Part shown: positions 23,142 to 34,548 of the stretch, piece after piece
Layout of the letters: each line of letters starts with the position of its first letter
How positions within the stretch are numbered: the first letter of the stretch is position 1
Origin: Saxidomus purpurata
Taxonomy: Eukaryota > Mollusca > Bivalvia > Venerida > Veneridae
NCBI GenBank assembly: GCA_022818135.1
Contig: JAFMSR010000019.1
Location: 6,011,773-6,075,772 of the forward strand
Direction of reading: 5' to 3'
Length of the DNA stretch: 64,000 nucleotides
Translations under genes and position numbers: made by a program
Notes under the pieces: generated by a model
Seen by the model: only the letters and a program-made list of their open reading frames with translations
Databases searched by the model: none
What the model was told of the DNA's origin: nothing

Positions 23142-23238
23142 ATTGTGGATAACGAGAACTATATTACCATGAAATATGTCTTACCAGCAAGACTGACACA
23201 CATAATTATGTAAGAAAAACTTTTCTCACACTGATTTT

Positions 23239-23533
23239 TTAAAGTCCCACAAGCACTTGAAATATTTGTTTACAGAAAATTGAATTTACTGGTAGAATAA
23301 TGATAGAAAGTGTGTTTTATTTATTGTTAACCAATGTCTGTTGTTATTTCCTCACTCACTACATCGTTAGAGGCTGTGTTTGCTATTTTTTCAAATATCA
23401 GTGAAAAAAAAAACTGCACTGTAATTATATATAGCATGTACTTTGATTTATGAATGTTGGTTTTTTTGTACAATGGGCAATTTCTTTCTTGGTAAATATA
23501 GGAGAAACTTCCAAAGTGTTCCTGGGACTTTAA
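23239..23533. mobile_element. MITE, TTAA-ended family 1
   Basis: TTAAAGTCCCACAAGCACTT at the left, AAGTGTTCCTGGGACTTTAA at the right. The internal segment TACTGGTAGAATAATGATAG is shared with other copies (for example near 28738). Confidence 0.65.
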
Positions 23534-23867
23534 ATCGGAAGCACAAATAATTATGCTGTTGATTAGTGCAATGCTATTTTTTCAATGATACTGCTAAAAA
23601 TAGGAAACACTTTCTGATAAATCTTTTTAGTGAGCAAGTGACAAAAAATATGACAGAAAGGTATTACATTACATAGTTTTAGAAAAAGTAGAACAAGTTT
23701 CTTTTCATTATTTTATCTGCAAATTTATTAATTTTATTTATAGTTACAGGTACAAAAATATGGAGTGACAATGGGACTTTAAAAAAAAATTATGAACTGA
23801 AAAAAGTCAAGTATTATAAAAATGTAAAAAATAAAGACAATATGACAAAAAAAGATCTTACCCTGAA

Positions 23868-24063
23868 AAAATACAAGTCCAAAAATCCTGGAGCTGTCCT
23901 ACCCAGAAATAATACAAGTCCAAAAATCCTGGAGCTGTCCTACCCAGAAAAAATACAAGTCCAAAAATCCTGGAGCTGTCCTACCCAGAAATAATACAAG
24001 TCCAAAAATCCTTGAGCTGTGTTACAAAGAAATAATACAAGTCCAAAAATCCAGGAGCCCTAA
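23868..24063 (+). repeat. 41-bp tandem repeat
   Basis: About 4.5 units of AATACAAGTCCAAAAATCCT + GGAGCTGTCCTACCCAGAAA. Confidence 0.9.
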
Positions 24064-24345
24064 TTTTTGTCCCTTTCACGACAGAAGTTAAAGATTTTGT
24101 ACCTGTATAGGAGCTCTTTTATCTATTAACTGATATCTTACTGTTTGTTTTCACACATTAATCTAGCAGAGATTCACCTCTAGGGAACACATTAGACTTA
24201 CAGTATGTAAATATTACAAGTTATCAGTAAATATATTTATATAGATAGATCATTTCAATATTCCGAAGTACAAACAGACTTATATCTCCCCAACTTTTAT
24301 CTGGTAATAAATACTAAGTGCTCTTTTTATCTTATGTCTCTGTGA
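24064..24345. other. AT-rich spacer
   Basis: Nothing recognised. Confidence 0.5.
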
Positions 24346-24349
24346 ACTA

Positions 24350-25935
24350 ACTATGATAAAGTATGGTGTACTTAAAGGAACTTCAATTGTTTTTTTCTTC
24401 TGAATTTTAGCCACAATAAAGTATGGTGTACTTAAAGGAACTTTTCTTGTGTTTTTTTTCTTCTTCTGAATTTAAGCCATGCAATGGAGTATGGTGCACT
24501 TAAAGGAACTTTATTTAATTTTTTTTCTTTCTGAATTTTAGCCATGATAAAGCATGGTGTACTTAAAGGAACTTTAATTGTCTTTTGTTATGAATTTAAC
24601 CACAATAAAGTATGGTGTGTGTAAAGTAACTTCAATTGGTCTTTTTCATTCTGAATTTCAGCCACAATAAAGTATAGTGTACTTAAAGGAAACAGTGTAT
24701 GGTGTACTTAAAGGAACATTAATTGTTTTTTGAATTTCAGCCATGCAATAAAGTATGGTGTACTTAAAGAAACTTTACTTGTTTTTTTCTTTCTGAATAT
24801 TAGCCATGATAAAGTATGGTGTACTTAAAAGAACTTCAATTGTTTTTTTTTCAATAAAATAAAGTGTATTTAAAGGAACTTTTAATTGTTTTTTTTCCCC
24901 TGAATTTTAGGCGTGATAAAAGTATAGTGTACTAAGAGGAATTTTTTTTTTAAGCCACGATAAAATATGGTGTACTGAAAGGAACTTCAAAAGTACAGAG
25001 ATTTTTTTGGGATAAGGTATGGTGTACTTAAAGGAACTTTAATTGGTTTTTTCTTTCTGAATTTTAACCATGATAAAGAATGGTGTACTTGAAAGGACAT
25101 CAATATTTTTTTCTTCTGATAAAGTATGGTGTAGTAGCGCTGCAATGATATACCAGTACATGTGTACTGATACATTGCCATACAGAGACAGGCTGACATT
25201 TACCGTGGTAGGAATTTCTGAACTGCCATATTCATATTTGAATGAACTACTCACTTTACACATTACAGTGTATGTAAATAAATAAAAGAAAATGAAGAAG
25301 ATCATGGTTGACCATCTTTGCCACTCTTTGGTTACAAATAACCTACAACTTGTCCATAAGTTTTTAGCCATAGTAAGGTATGGTGTACTTAAATGAACTT
25401 CAATTTTTCTTCTTCTGATTTTTAGCCACGATAAAGTATGGTGTACTTAAAGGAACTTCAATTTTTTTATAATTTTTTTTTTTAGAAAGAATGGTGTACT
25501 AAAAAGATCTTAAACAATCTTTCTTTCACATGTTCAGATTTATTTGTCGCAGCTAATAAGCTTGTCAGTCATGATAAGTATGGTGTACTGAAAGGAACAC
25601 CAATAAGCATTATTTTCCAAGTTGTTTCAACCAATAAAAGAATAAAACCAAATAAAGAAACATTTCTGATATTGCAAGAAAGTATGGTGTACTAAAAGGA
25701 ACTTCAATAACCTTTTCTTCTGAGTTGTTTTAGCCACTAGGATTTTAAGCCATAATAAAGTATGGTGTACTAAAAGGAACATCAATTACCCTTGTTTTCT
25801 GAGATGTTTGAGCTAACCAGCCACATGATAAAGTATGGTGTGCTATGAGGAACATCAATCAGGTCTTTTTTTCCTGAACTGTTTCAGCTAACAAGATATA
25901 AAGCTGTGATATGGTGTACTGAAAGGGACACTAAG
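24350..25935 (+). repeat. ~60-bp satellite with acceptor-like units
   Basis: About 23 diverged units. The consensus is roughly a T-rich run, then TTTCTGAATTTTAG, then CCATGATAAAGTATGGTGTA and CTTAAAGGAACTT. Spacing is regular (about 60 bp) from 24361 to 25130, then looser to 25935, with a unique stretch at about 25135-25375. Each unit looks like a polypyrimidine tract plus AG in front of a short ATG frame, but no donor follows. Frames at 24987-25371 are incidental. Confidence 0.85.
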
Positions 25936-26313
25936 TACAATTTTTTCTGAGTTGATATTATCTTGTAGGACACAAAATGCTTTTCAAATTTTTTGTTATG
26001 ATAAAAATTTGTCAACCTTTGTCAGATCTTTTATTTTTCGTACATACTTACTAAAAAAAAACATGTTTCCATAGATTTTATGTCAGTAGAAAGCTAATAT
26101 AACAGAGTGCTTATGTATCACAATTTACGCATAAATTATATTTTCAATTTCAGTCAGACTTTAACTTGAAAACTAACAACCACTGAACTGTTACATATGT
26201 TACATGAAAACCAGAAGCATTTAAAGACTTTTTGAATGTTGACAGAACAAAAAGCTATATACAAATTTGAAAATTCATGAACATTTTTAACACAGCAGTT
26301 TACTATTATTGGC
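25936..26313. other. non-coding, nothing recognised
   Basis: AT-rich sequence without exons or repeats I could identify. Confidence 0.5.
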
Positions 26314-26545
26314 TACCAGGACCCAGTTGTTCAAATATTTAACCAAAGATTAAGGTAAAAGACCAGTTTGAAAGACATATTAAAACAAACTTTTGCATTC
26401 AAGACGGTCAGTAGAGGACTATAAAGTCTTCAAAGCTAATTAGAAACATTTTACTATTATTGTCCATCAAGAATTTTTTTCGCAATCAAATGTTTATTGG
26501 CGGTTGGCTTAACAGCCGATTAAAGTTTCTAACAAACGGGTCTAG
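26314..26545. mobile_element. MITE with CCAGGA...GTTGTTC ends, second copy
   Basis: ACCAGGACCCAGTTGTTCAA...TTTAACC on the left; GGCTTAACAGCCGATTAAAG, TTTCTAACAAACGGGTC on the right. It is more decayed than the copy at 7325-7602. Confidence 0.5.
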
Positions 26546-26794
26546 ATAATGTATCGATCTTGATGCGTGTTGTCACTGCAATCCCCCTATAAAGATACTG
26601 TCTGCAAATTATTAAAAGACCTGTTTTTCAGGCATGGGTAAAATCATTGGAAATGCTCACCAATATGCAAGAAAAGCTCACTTGTAGTGATTTTACCCAT
26701 GCTGGAAAGATTAATCAATATAACTAAATATTTACATGTTTTCAAAAAATCTACGTTGTTTCCAGCTTCGTTCTTGATCATAATTAGTATGGAA

Positions 26795-27050
26795 GTTGTT
26801 GTTGTTGTATGAGTTTCAATGCCCGTTCAAATTGTAGTTTGTTCATTTTGACAGTGGGGTAGTTTACCTGACCATTGTTCATGAGAAGGAACCAGTTTTA
26901 TAACCTATGCTCCATAAGAAACTGCCAACTTTCTCACATAAAGAGACATGGTCGATAGCAGGGCTCGAACCCATGACCCACAATTTATATGAGAGGTAAC
27001 AGTAATATCAAGTCACCGACTCTAACTACTAGACAATGGAGGAGAACTTT
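26795..27050 (-). mobile_element. SINE family A, near-complete copy
   Basis: The minus strand gives TTGTCTAGTAGTTAGAGTCG (A-box region, similar to tRNA-Glu/Asp heads), ATGGGTTCGAGCCCTGCTAT (B-box), AGAAAGTTGGCAGTTTCTTA, a GGTCAGGTAAACTACC segment and a CAACAACAACAAC tail. This is the clearest copy for defining the family. Confidence 0.8.
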
Positions 27051-27069
27051 TAAAGATTATTAAAAGATT

Positions 27070-27160
27070 AACCCATTTATACCTAGATTTTCACAATGGG
27101 ATCTACTGACTTCCAATTTGGGCAAGTCTATTTCTATAAATAGGGGTGTTTTACAGACTA
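27070..27160 (-). repeat. GACTTGCCC-family repeat copy
   Basis: TTAACCCATTTATACCTAGA, TCACAATGGGATCT, AATTTGGGCAAGTC, then TAGGGGTGTTTTACAG: a complete minus-strand copy. Confidence 0.7.
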
Positions 27161-27884
27161 ACATATTAAATCATGATCAAACGATGTTATATTTGTCGTC
27201 TGCTTTCGCTGTTTCATAAGTGTATACAGTTTAGCTTCTAAACAGACACTATAATGTAGGCACAGACGGGAAAATGAATGGTGCTAATGACCAAAGTAAA
27301 TTAAACACTCACTAATGCAACACATTTTGAAACAAATTCACACATATTGAACGTGTTTATTAACAACTTGCGTAGTTGTTTCCAAACTACGCAAGTTAGC
27401 TTTTTAAAAATTATTTACATCAGAGACAAATTTTTTGAATCAGCTTTCCCTATCTGCAACAAACAGCAAAAAATTGTGAAACTTTATATCTGTAAATAAG
27501 TATGCCAGGAGTAAGACAGTAAAATGTGAACACTATTAAATTTACAAGAAAGCTAAATTGATTTACAGAAATAATGATTTCTAGGATATAAAAATTAATG
27601 TTTATAGCAACGTTTAATAGCATTGTGAATCTGAAACAAGGAAATTAATCCTTCAAAGGGCTTGGGATATATAGTCTCATGACCTTTGACCCTTACAAAG
27701 TCTTGTGACCTTGACATTATGCTGGCACAGTCAGAACATATGTTTTGCATGTCATATTAAAAATCTGAACATTTTATCTAAGTTTCATGTAAATACATTG
27801 TGGCCAACTCTAAACATTATGGCCCATTCCATAGACTATTGCCAATTCTTCAACTCTAAACAATATGGCCAATTTCATACATAG
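27161..27884. other. non-coding with one short palindrome
   Basis: At 27364-27398 AACTTGCGTAGTT and AACTACGCAAGTT form a perfect 13-bp stem over a short loop. Near 27800-27880, short phrases (ATGGCCAATT, ACTCTAAACA) repeat. No gene is seen. Confidence 0.5.
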
Positions 27885-27957
27885 TTCATAATAGTAACAA
27901 TGATGATGATGATAAATGTACATTGTTAAAATGGTGCATGATTTGTTTTCAGTAACA

Positions 27958-27992
<35 letters not shown>

Positions 27993-28025
27993 AAATGTAC
28001 ATTGTTAAAATGGTGCATGTTTTCA
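27885..28025 (+). repeat. duplicated (GAT)n unit
   Basis: AGTAACAATGATGATGATG followed by ATAAATGTACATTGTTAAAA and TGGTGCATG occurs twice; the second copy has an expanded GAT tract. Confidence 0.85.
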
Positions 28026-29204
28026 GTATGGTGAATTTACAAAATGTAATAAAAGTGTAATTATAATGCCCAATTCCAAAAATCTTTTACCCCATTAGTT
28101 AAAGCCATACAAGGGTCACTTTTCACACCATGCAGTCCATTTCATTATTTTGCCCTTTTAGCTTTACAATGAACTGAATGCACACTCTTGATCCGAACAA
28201 ATACTCTAGTGTTCTGGTAGTGTTCTCTCACCTCCAACTACCAGATTAATGATGTGTTAAACTGCTTTTTAAATGGCTGAAAAAATGGACTTGAAAGCCA
28301 TGATATAAAACGAAAAAGAAATGTACAGTATTTTTCGACCGAGATAAACTTGGGATTCAGAGCATACTGGACTAAGTCCTTCTCTCCTTGTATGTAAGTT
28401 CTGATCATTTTGCAACAACCCTCAACTTTATTAAGTTTCACATCCCTTTAAATTTGCTCTCTGCAGATTTTTCTGAAAGATGGGAGTTTCTTCAAAAATC
28501 ATTTTAATGTCTTTAAATTAGAAGGAGAGACCTATTTAAACTAATAAATTTATAAAATATAGATGTTTTATATCTGTTACATGAGATTTTAACCATTAAA
28601 ATTGACTTTATATAAAAGCCTACCTGTAAATTTTTTTTTAATGCTTTTGAATTTTGTGCAATTTCAAAGTATTTTTGTGTTAAAACTGTTAATTTTCGTT
28701 TGACATATCAGTTTTCGCCTTCAGTGCAATGAATATACTGGTAGAATAATAGAATTGTGTTTTTAATATTTAGCTAAAACAACGATAATAAATTCCCGTC
28801 TTTCTTCTCGACAAGGAGTTCTTTGACGTAAAAGTGTTTCTAAAATTTTGCAATATTATTGCAAAAAATACCGCGCTGTATTTTATAATATCTACTTTTG
28901 ATTAGAAATGTCTCTCAAACAAATAAACAGTCAATTCTGCTGGTAAGACATCTTTCTCGGTAATATATAAGATATACATGTATTCTTAAATACAAAGCGC
29001 TCCAGGGACTTTAACCTGTGAGCAAACTGAACAATAGCACTTTGTAATACAAATTTTTTTTTTTAAAAGATTACAACAAAATTCAACAAGTTCTTACTCT
29101 AACCTTGCTAAGTATAAACTTTCATATTTAAATCTTTTTGTGGCCAATTTTAGTTTATTAAATAAGCTTTAAACAGCCTTGAGATACAAACATTTAAGTT
29201 CTGC
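28026..29204. other. non-coding; MITE family 1 right end
   Basis: GCGCTCCAGGGACTTTAA (28996-29013) is a family 1 right end. The internal TACTGGTAGAATAATAG lies at about 28738, but the left end is not intact. The frame at 28238-28441 (minus) shows no domain. Confidence 0.45.
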
Positions 29205-29295
29205 AAAAACACCCCTATATAAAGAAATGGAATTGCCCAAATTGTGAGTCAGAAGATACCATTGTAAAAATATAGGTAAAATGGGTTAAGATATA
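29205..29295 (+). repeat. GACTTGCCC-family repeat copy
   Basis: TTAAGTTCTGCAAAAACACC...AAATGGGTTAA, the plus-strand version of the ~100-bp repeat. Confidence 0.65.
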
Positions 29296-29613
29296 AAAGT
29301 TCAATAAACTTGCCATAGTTAAATCTAAATTACAAATATACACCAATATTATGAGATAAAATTTGTATTTATTAAAAGACATGAAACAAAGTAATCAAGA
29401 AATTCTATAAGAAAAAAATATGAATTATATAAGATTAAAAAGAATATTGTAAAATTATAAAGACACTGCTTTAGGCTTTAGGGTAGAAGTCTAGATCTGT
29501 TTTGATTTAAAAAAATATAAAAAAAACACAAGAAAAATAAATAATTAAACTACAAGTAAAATGAAATATGACAGAAACATCATATTTGGATTAAAATATA
29601 CAATGAATTATGT

Positions 29614-29711
29614 ATTAGATAGAGTACTGTTTGCGAGAATAATTATGTTATTTCGAGGGGCGTAGCCCCAGAAATGACGTAATTATTTGAGCAAACAGCC
29701 ACTCTATCTGA
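29614..29711. repeat. near-perfect long palindrome with GC-rich tip
   Basis: TAGATAGAGT, TGTTTGC, AATAATTA, ATTTC, GGGGC-gta-GCCCC, then the complements out to ACTCTATCT at 29709. About 45 bp per arm with small mismatches. It probably forms a cruciform or is a hairpin MITE. Confidence 0.8.
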
Positions 29712-31005
29712 TTTGTATTATGGCACCGTTGATAATGGCACTTACACCGTCATGTACATTTTGATTGACAGCTACAGGCACCGAAACATCGTGTGGCGTA
29801 ACAAAGTGGGTGGGATCACGTTAATATTGTTTGGTCCTCTGATCTTTGTCAGTTCCCTTAAAAAAGAACGCTAGAAGGATAGATGAACACTGCATTATGG
29901 ATATTTTAGATTGCAGGATAATGTTTTGTTACAGATGGCTAATGAACTTGAATTCAGTCAATTAGAAGAATTGACGATATCATTCTTTCACAAGTTCCTT
30001 TGATGCCGCCCCACATCATGCTTTCACAAATGAAAACTGCATGATATAAACTGCTCAGGAGACTCGTGTTTCGAGTTCCTGTATATGTATGTCCACCCCC
30101 CCCCCCCCCCTTCCATTCCTCTTAAACATTTAAGTTTAAGTCATTTTACAGAGCTTCATCTTTCTTTGGCATTGTTGCTTGTTTTTGTTTTTGAAAAAAA
30201 TCTGAAAAGTGTTCTCTATTGCAGATAGATCATGTGCTCTATTGTAGATAGAGCACGGTCTAAGCTCCGCCCCCATACACAATGCAAATTATCACAAATA
30301 CAGTACAGTGTTTTCCTATACAAATAATTATGCAGTAGCCATGATACAAAAAAAACACACACCTAAAAACCTGAAATAATATAATGTTATACCAGTATGT
30401 AAAATACCAAAATACATGACATTTCATGTTTTGCAAAAAGTACCACTATGTAAAGAAATAGAAGTTCCAGGAAAACGCGTAAAACATATAAAAATAATCT
30501 GATAGTCTATTGGTTTCCGATTTTGATAAAAAAATATTTTTTCTAAAATCACTATGAGTTTATAAGAAGGAAAACAAAACATTATTTCACCTTAAAAAAT
30601 TTCTAGACTTCAGTATAATAGATAGATCTACTAGAAAAAGATTTTTTTAATATAGGATAAAAGAAACTGAAACACAGATATTTGAATTAAAATAATATAC
30701 TTTAAATAAAGAAAGATGATAATTATTTCTCTCACCTGAAGACAGCCCTGTAGCTTTAAATGTAAATATTGACATCCAATAACCACAATCTTTGATACAA
30801 TCTCGCCACATGTCCAATAACGGTCCCCAGATGTTGCCATAAGTGTACAGAGAACTTTATGGCTGCCCGAGGTCAAACAATCCGAAAAAGGGATCATACA
30901 AAATATTGCCTGTGTGTATTGAATTGACCTTCCATTTTGATTTCGATTTTTTTTCTCTTTTCCATCAGTAACCAGTGATCTGTAACAGAAACCATATAAA
31001 TTTGT
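29712..31005. other. non-coding; poly-C run
   Basis: A C16-type run lies near 30092-30110. Open frames at 30631-31163 (minus) have no recognisable domain and run into the next repeat element. Confidence 0.45.
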
Positions 31006-31009
31006 AGTA

Positions 31010-32420
31010 GAACAAGAGCTGTCACATGACAGCACGCTCGACTATTCGAAAGCTTGTTGGTAAAATGGGGTTTTTGTCTAAGAACAGGAGTATTGTGTAA
31101 TTGTCTATAAGAATTAAGGTCAAAGATATGAAACTTGTTCAAAAGACCTTTGTAAATGTACATTGCTTCAAGGCCTTACTCTGGATTCTGCAAGCCAACT
31201 GGAGGGAGGATGGGGGAATAATTTCAAAGAAATACATGACCTTGTATATTTGATCTGAATATTTTGTAACTTTTCAAAATTGATATGTATAGAATTAAAA
31301 AGCATGACCGCTTCATGCTGCTAATTATTCTATGACATTTCAAAAGAAAGCCATTTTGAGTATTTCCATTTTAGTCTGGAAAAACTGTGACAAAATTCTA
31401 AGTTAAAAAGGGCATAAATATGTCAAAAATCAAAAACATTGGTGAAGATGTTGACAGTAAATCGTTCGATAGTATTCTATCTTTAACAAAACATTCAAAG
31501 TTAAAAGGGACACAAATTATCAAAAATCAAAACAGAGTTATGGGGATTGTTTCCTCAGGTGTAGATGTTGATGGTAAACATATATTTTGAGTTTCAAGTC
31601 AATCCCTTATATAGTATTCAAGATATTTGAATTTACAAAAAAAAAATACCAAAACTTCTAAGTTAAAAAGGGGCATAAATCTGTCAAAAATCAAAACAGA
31701 GTTATGGGAATTGTTTCCTCAGGTGTATATGTTGATGGTAGACACATACTTTTGAGTTTCAAGTCAATACCTTTGATAGTATTCAAGATATTTGAATTTA
31801 AAAAAACTTTAACCAAAACTTCTAAGTTAAAAAGGGGGCATAAATCTGTCAAAAATCAAAACAGAGTTATGCTGATTGTTTCCCTCAGGTGTAGATGTTG
31901 ATGGTAGACACATACTTTGAGTTTCAAGTCAATACCTTTGATAGTATTCAAGATATTTGAATTTATAAAAACTTTTAACCAAAACTTCTAAGTTAAAAAG
32001 GGGCATAAATCTGTCAAAAATCAAAACAGAGTTATGGGGATTGTTTCCTCAGGTGAAGATGTTGATGGTAGACACATACTTTTGAGTTTCAAGTCAATAC
32101 CTTTGATAGTATTCAAGATATTTGAATTTATAAAAACTTTAACCAAAATTTCTAAGTTAAAAAGGGGCTAAATCTGTCAAAAATCAAAACAGAGTTATGG
32201 GGATTGTTTCCTCAGGTGAAGATGTTGATGGTAAACATATAGTTTGAGTTTCAAGTCAATACCTTTGATAGTATTCAAGATTTTGACTTTATGAAAACCT
32301 TAACCCAACCAACAAACTTTTACCAACCCCAGCCCCCCCCCCCCCCGACCCGACCGACGCCGACGCCCCCCCCGACGCCCACGCTGGGGGAGTGCAATAG
32401 TCTCCTTATTCTTAAGCTAA
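31010..32420 (+). mobile_element. bivalve element with central ~165-bp tandem repeats
   Basis: It opens with AACAAGAGCTGTCACATGAC and CAGCACGCTCGAC (hairpin-forming). It then holds about 5.5 units of a 165-bp repeat (AAATCAAAACAGAGTTATGG at about 31527, 31692, 31857, 32022 and 32185) and closes with C-rich sequence and GTCTCCTTATTCTTAAGC. Unit contents include GTAGATGTTGATGGTAGAC and GAGTTTCAAGTCAATACC. This resembles published bivalve elements with a ~160-bp core array (pearl/BIV160 type), which I could not check. Frames such as 31704-31901 are repeat-derived. Confidence 0.65.
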
Positions 32421-32439
32421 AAAGGAAAACTACAGTTCA

Positions 32440-32570
32440 TTTGTGATAATGTGACAGTTTCTTACGAATGATGGGGATCTAGTACTGGTTCTTCCCAGGA
32501 ACGATTATAGTTAGGTAAACTGTTCACCTGTAAAAATGACCACAATACAGTTGAACTGAAGACGTTCTAT
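32440..32570 (+). mobile_element. SINE family A relic
   Basis: ACAGTTTCTTACGAATG, TCTAGTACTGGTTCTTCCCA, TTAGGTAAACTG and ACAATACAGTTGAACTG are in family A order; the head is missing. Confidence 0.55.
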
Positions 32571-32591
32571 GCAGTAAGGCCCCCTCCTCCC

Positions 32592-32773
32592 GCCAAAAAA
32601 ATCTGTGTTTCAGGCAACCCAACCCTACCTGGCAAAACCCCCGACCCTAGAATTTTTTTCCAACCCATAGATTTTTTTTCAACTTTAAAAAAATAAAATT
32701 GTCCCTACCCTATACCTAGCATTTTTGGGACTGCAACATGTTGCCCTAAACACGGATTTTTTATGATTGGCCT
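32592..32773. mobile_element. MITE with AATCTGTGTTTCAGGCAAC ends
   Basis: GCCAAAAAAATCTGTGTTTC, AGGCAAC at the left and GTTGCCCTAAACACGGATTT, GGCC at the right. It is the compact relative of 21253-21562. Confidence 0.65.
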
Positions 32774-33120
32774 TAACAAACAATCAGACTGCTCATCAGT
32801 AGTACAGATAAAGTAGGTTAATATGATACGTGTGCACAAAAATGCTAAAAGTAGGATCTATAATAAAAGTGTTTTTTTCCTGCTATTTCTGTCACCTTAG
32901 CGACCACAAGTTTCGCTCAAAGAAATAAATCGTTCAAATTCCTTATACCCCTTTTTATATTATGCCAAGTTTCATGACCCTAGCTAGAGTATCGTACAAG
33001 ATTTTCTGGACTTCTGGACCGATAGAGTATAAATTGAACTTATGATGTACTCACGGAAGATTTTGCAACTTACAAAATTAACACACATTTGTGTTATGGA
33101 AATAACATTGTAACAGCCTT
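32774..33120. other. non-coding, nothing recognised
   Basis: No repeats or exons identified; the 32984-33172 frame has no domain. Confidence 0.45.
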
Positions 33121-33645
33121 GCAAACTATATAACAGGCCAAACAGACAAACTATAAATATCTGGCCCAACAAACAAACTATCTACCAGGCCAAACAAACA
33201 TACTATCTACCTGGCCAAACAAACAAACTATCTACCTGGCCCAACAAACAAACTATCTACCTGGCCCAACAAACAAACTATCTACCTGGTCCAATAAACA
33301 AACTATCTACCTGGTCCAACAAACTATCAACCAGGCCAAACAAACATACTATCTACCTGGCCAAACAAACATACTACCTACCTGGCCAAACAAACTATCT
33401 ACCAGGCCAAACAAACATAGTTACTATCTACCTGGCCCAACAAACTATCTACCAGGCAAAATAAACATACTATCTACCTGGCCCAACAAACTATCTACCA
33501 GGCAAAATAAACATACTATCTACCTGGCCCAACAAACTATCTACCAGGCAAAATATACTATCTACCTGGCCCAACAAACTATATACCAGGCCAAACAAAC
33601 ATACTATCTACCTGGCCCAACAAACTATCTACCAGGCAAAATATC
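33120..33645 (+). repeat. ~25-bp minisatellite (CTATCTACCTGGCC)
   Basis: About 21 units of CAAACTATCTACCTGGCCCAA. In the right half, ACCTGG and ACCAGG versions alternate, giving a ~48-bp higher-order unit. Confidence 0.95.
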
Positions 33646-34063
33646 TATGTGTTTAAAGTCTCCTTACAAAAATAATTTAAGGTCGGCAGTTATTTAAAAA
33701 AAAAATTATTTACTCTAAAAACACTTAATCCAATTGGGTCTTTTCGATCCATTTCATATAAATTGTTTGAAGTCGGCAGTAAAAAGTTATACGGTTGGCA
33801 GGGAAAATGGAAACATAGATATATATTTGTTTTCGCCCTAGTAAAAAAACCTTCTACACAATCAATACTGTATTAATGGGAAACTAACATTATCAGGGAC
33901 GAGTTACATTAAATAAGACATATAATCTTGTCATTTTTTCCCATTTCCTTTCGTTGGGTTTGTTTTATGTCTTGTGTTTCAGTACCAGGAAGTAATTTCA
34001 CTATAGCCATTATTGCAGACCTGTTTGTTTTTAACCTATCAAGAGGTTTGTATTAATAAATGG
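33646..34063. other. non-coding, nothing recognised
   Basis: AT-rich, with two GTCGGCAGT phrases (about 33682 and 33771) of unknown meaning. Confidence 0.45.
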
Positions 34064-34136
34064 TTAAAGTCCCAGTAGCACTTTCAGAAACTCATAAATG
34101 GATTTAATTCTACAGATAGAATAATGATATATTTAT

Positions 34137-34372
34137 ATTTATACTAATTTAGTTATTCTCGATTGCGAAACAAGTTCTTAAAACTTAAATTAATCGCTCT
34201 CGAGACTCATTCCAGATGGAATCAACCTCGAAGAGAGAGAGGTAATGTGGAATTATTTTGTGCCTTACCTAAAGACACTACCGACATGGCTATGGGAGGG
34301 ATCTAACCCTGGACCTTTCAATCCTGAGGCGAACGCACTATCACTGCGCCACAACCACTGTAGATGCATATA
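34137..34372 (-). mobile_element. tRNA-derived SINE, family C
   Basis: On the minus strand: AGTGGTTGTGGCGCAGTGAT, GCGTTCGCCTCAGGATTG, GGGTTAGATCCCTCCC (B-box region), GTGTCTTTAGGTAAGGCAC, then TCTCTCTCTTCGAGGTTG and the tail TTCGCAATCGAGAATAAC. Other copies: 7655-8085 (split), 60930-61130 and a tail at 41262-41345. An open frame across it is incidental. Confidence 0.75.
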
Positions 34373-34548
34373 CATACATTTCTTTCATATTCCTTTTTGC
34401 ATATTTCTCAGTTTTCAGACAGCGTTTCTTATTTTTTGCAAAAACCTCGAAACAAAAGCTCTACATTTATAGCAATTGCACTTTAAATTTAAAAAGGAAA
34501 GTTTTTCAAACGTCAAACGATGCTGGTATAAGAATTCCTTCGAGGTTA

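Noticed and set aside
30631..31163. 134- and 89-residue open frames on the minus strand
   Set aside because: No domain, no splice context, and they run into the start of the ~165-bp repeat element.
33120..33645. CRISPR-like array
   Set aside because: Repeats have no unique spacers of regular size, and the context is eukaryotic; it is a minisatellite.
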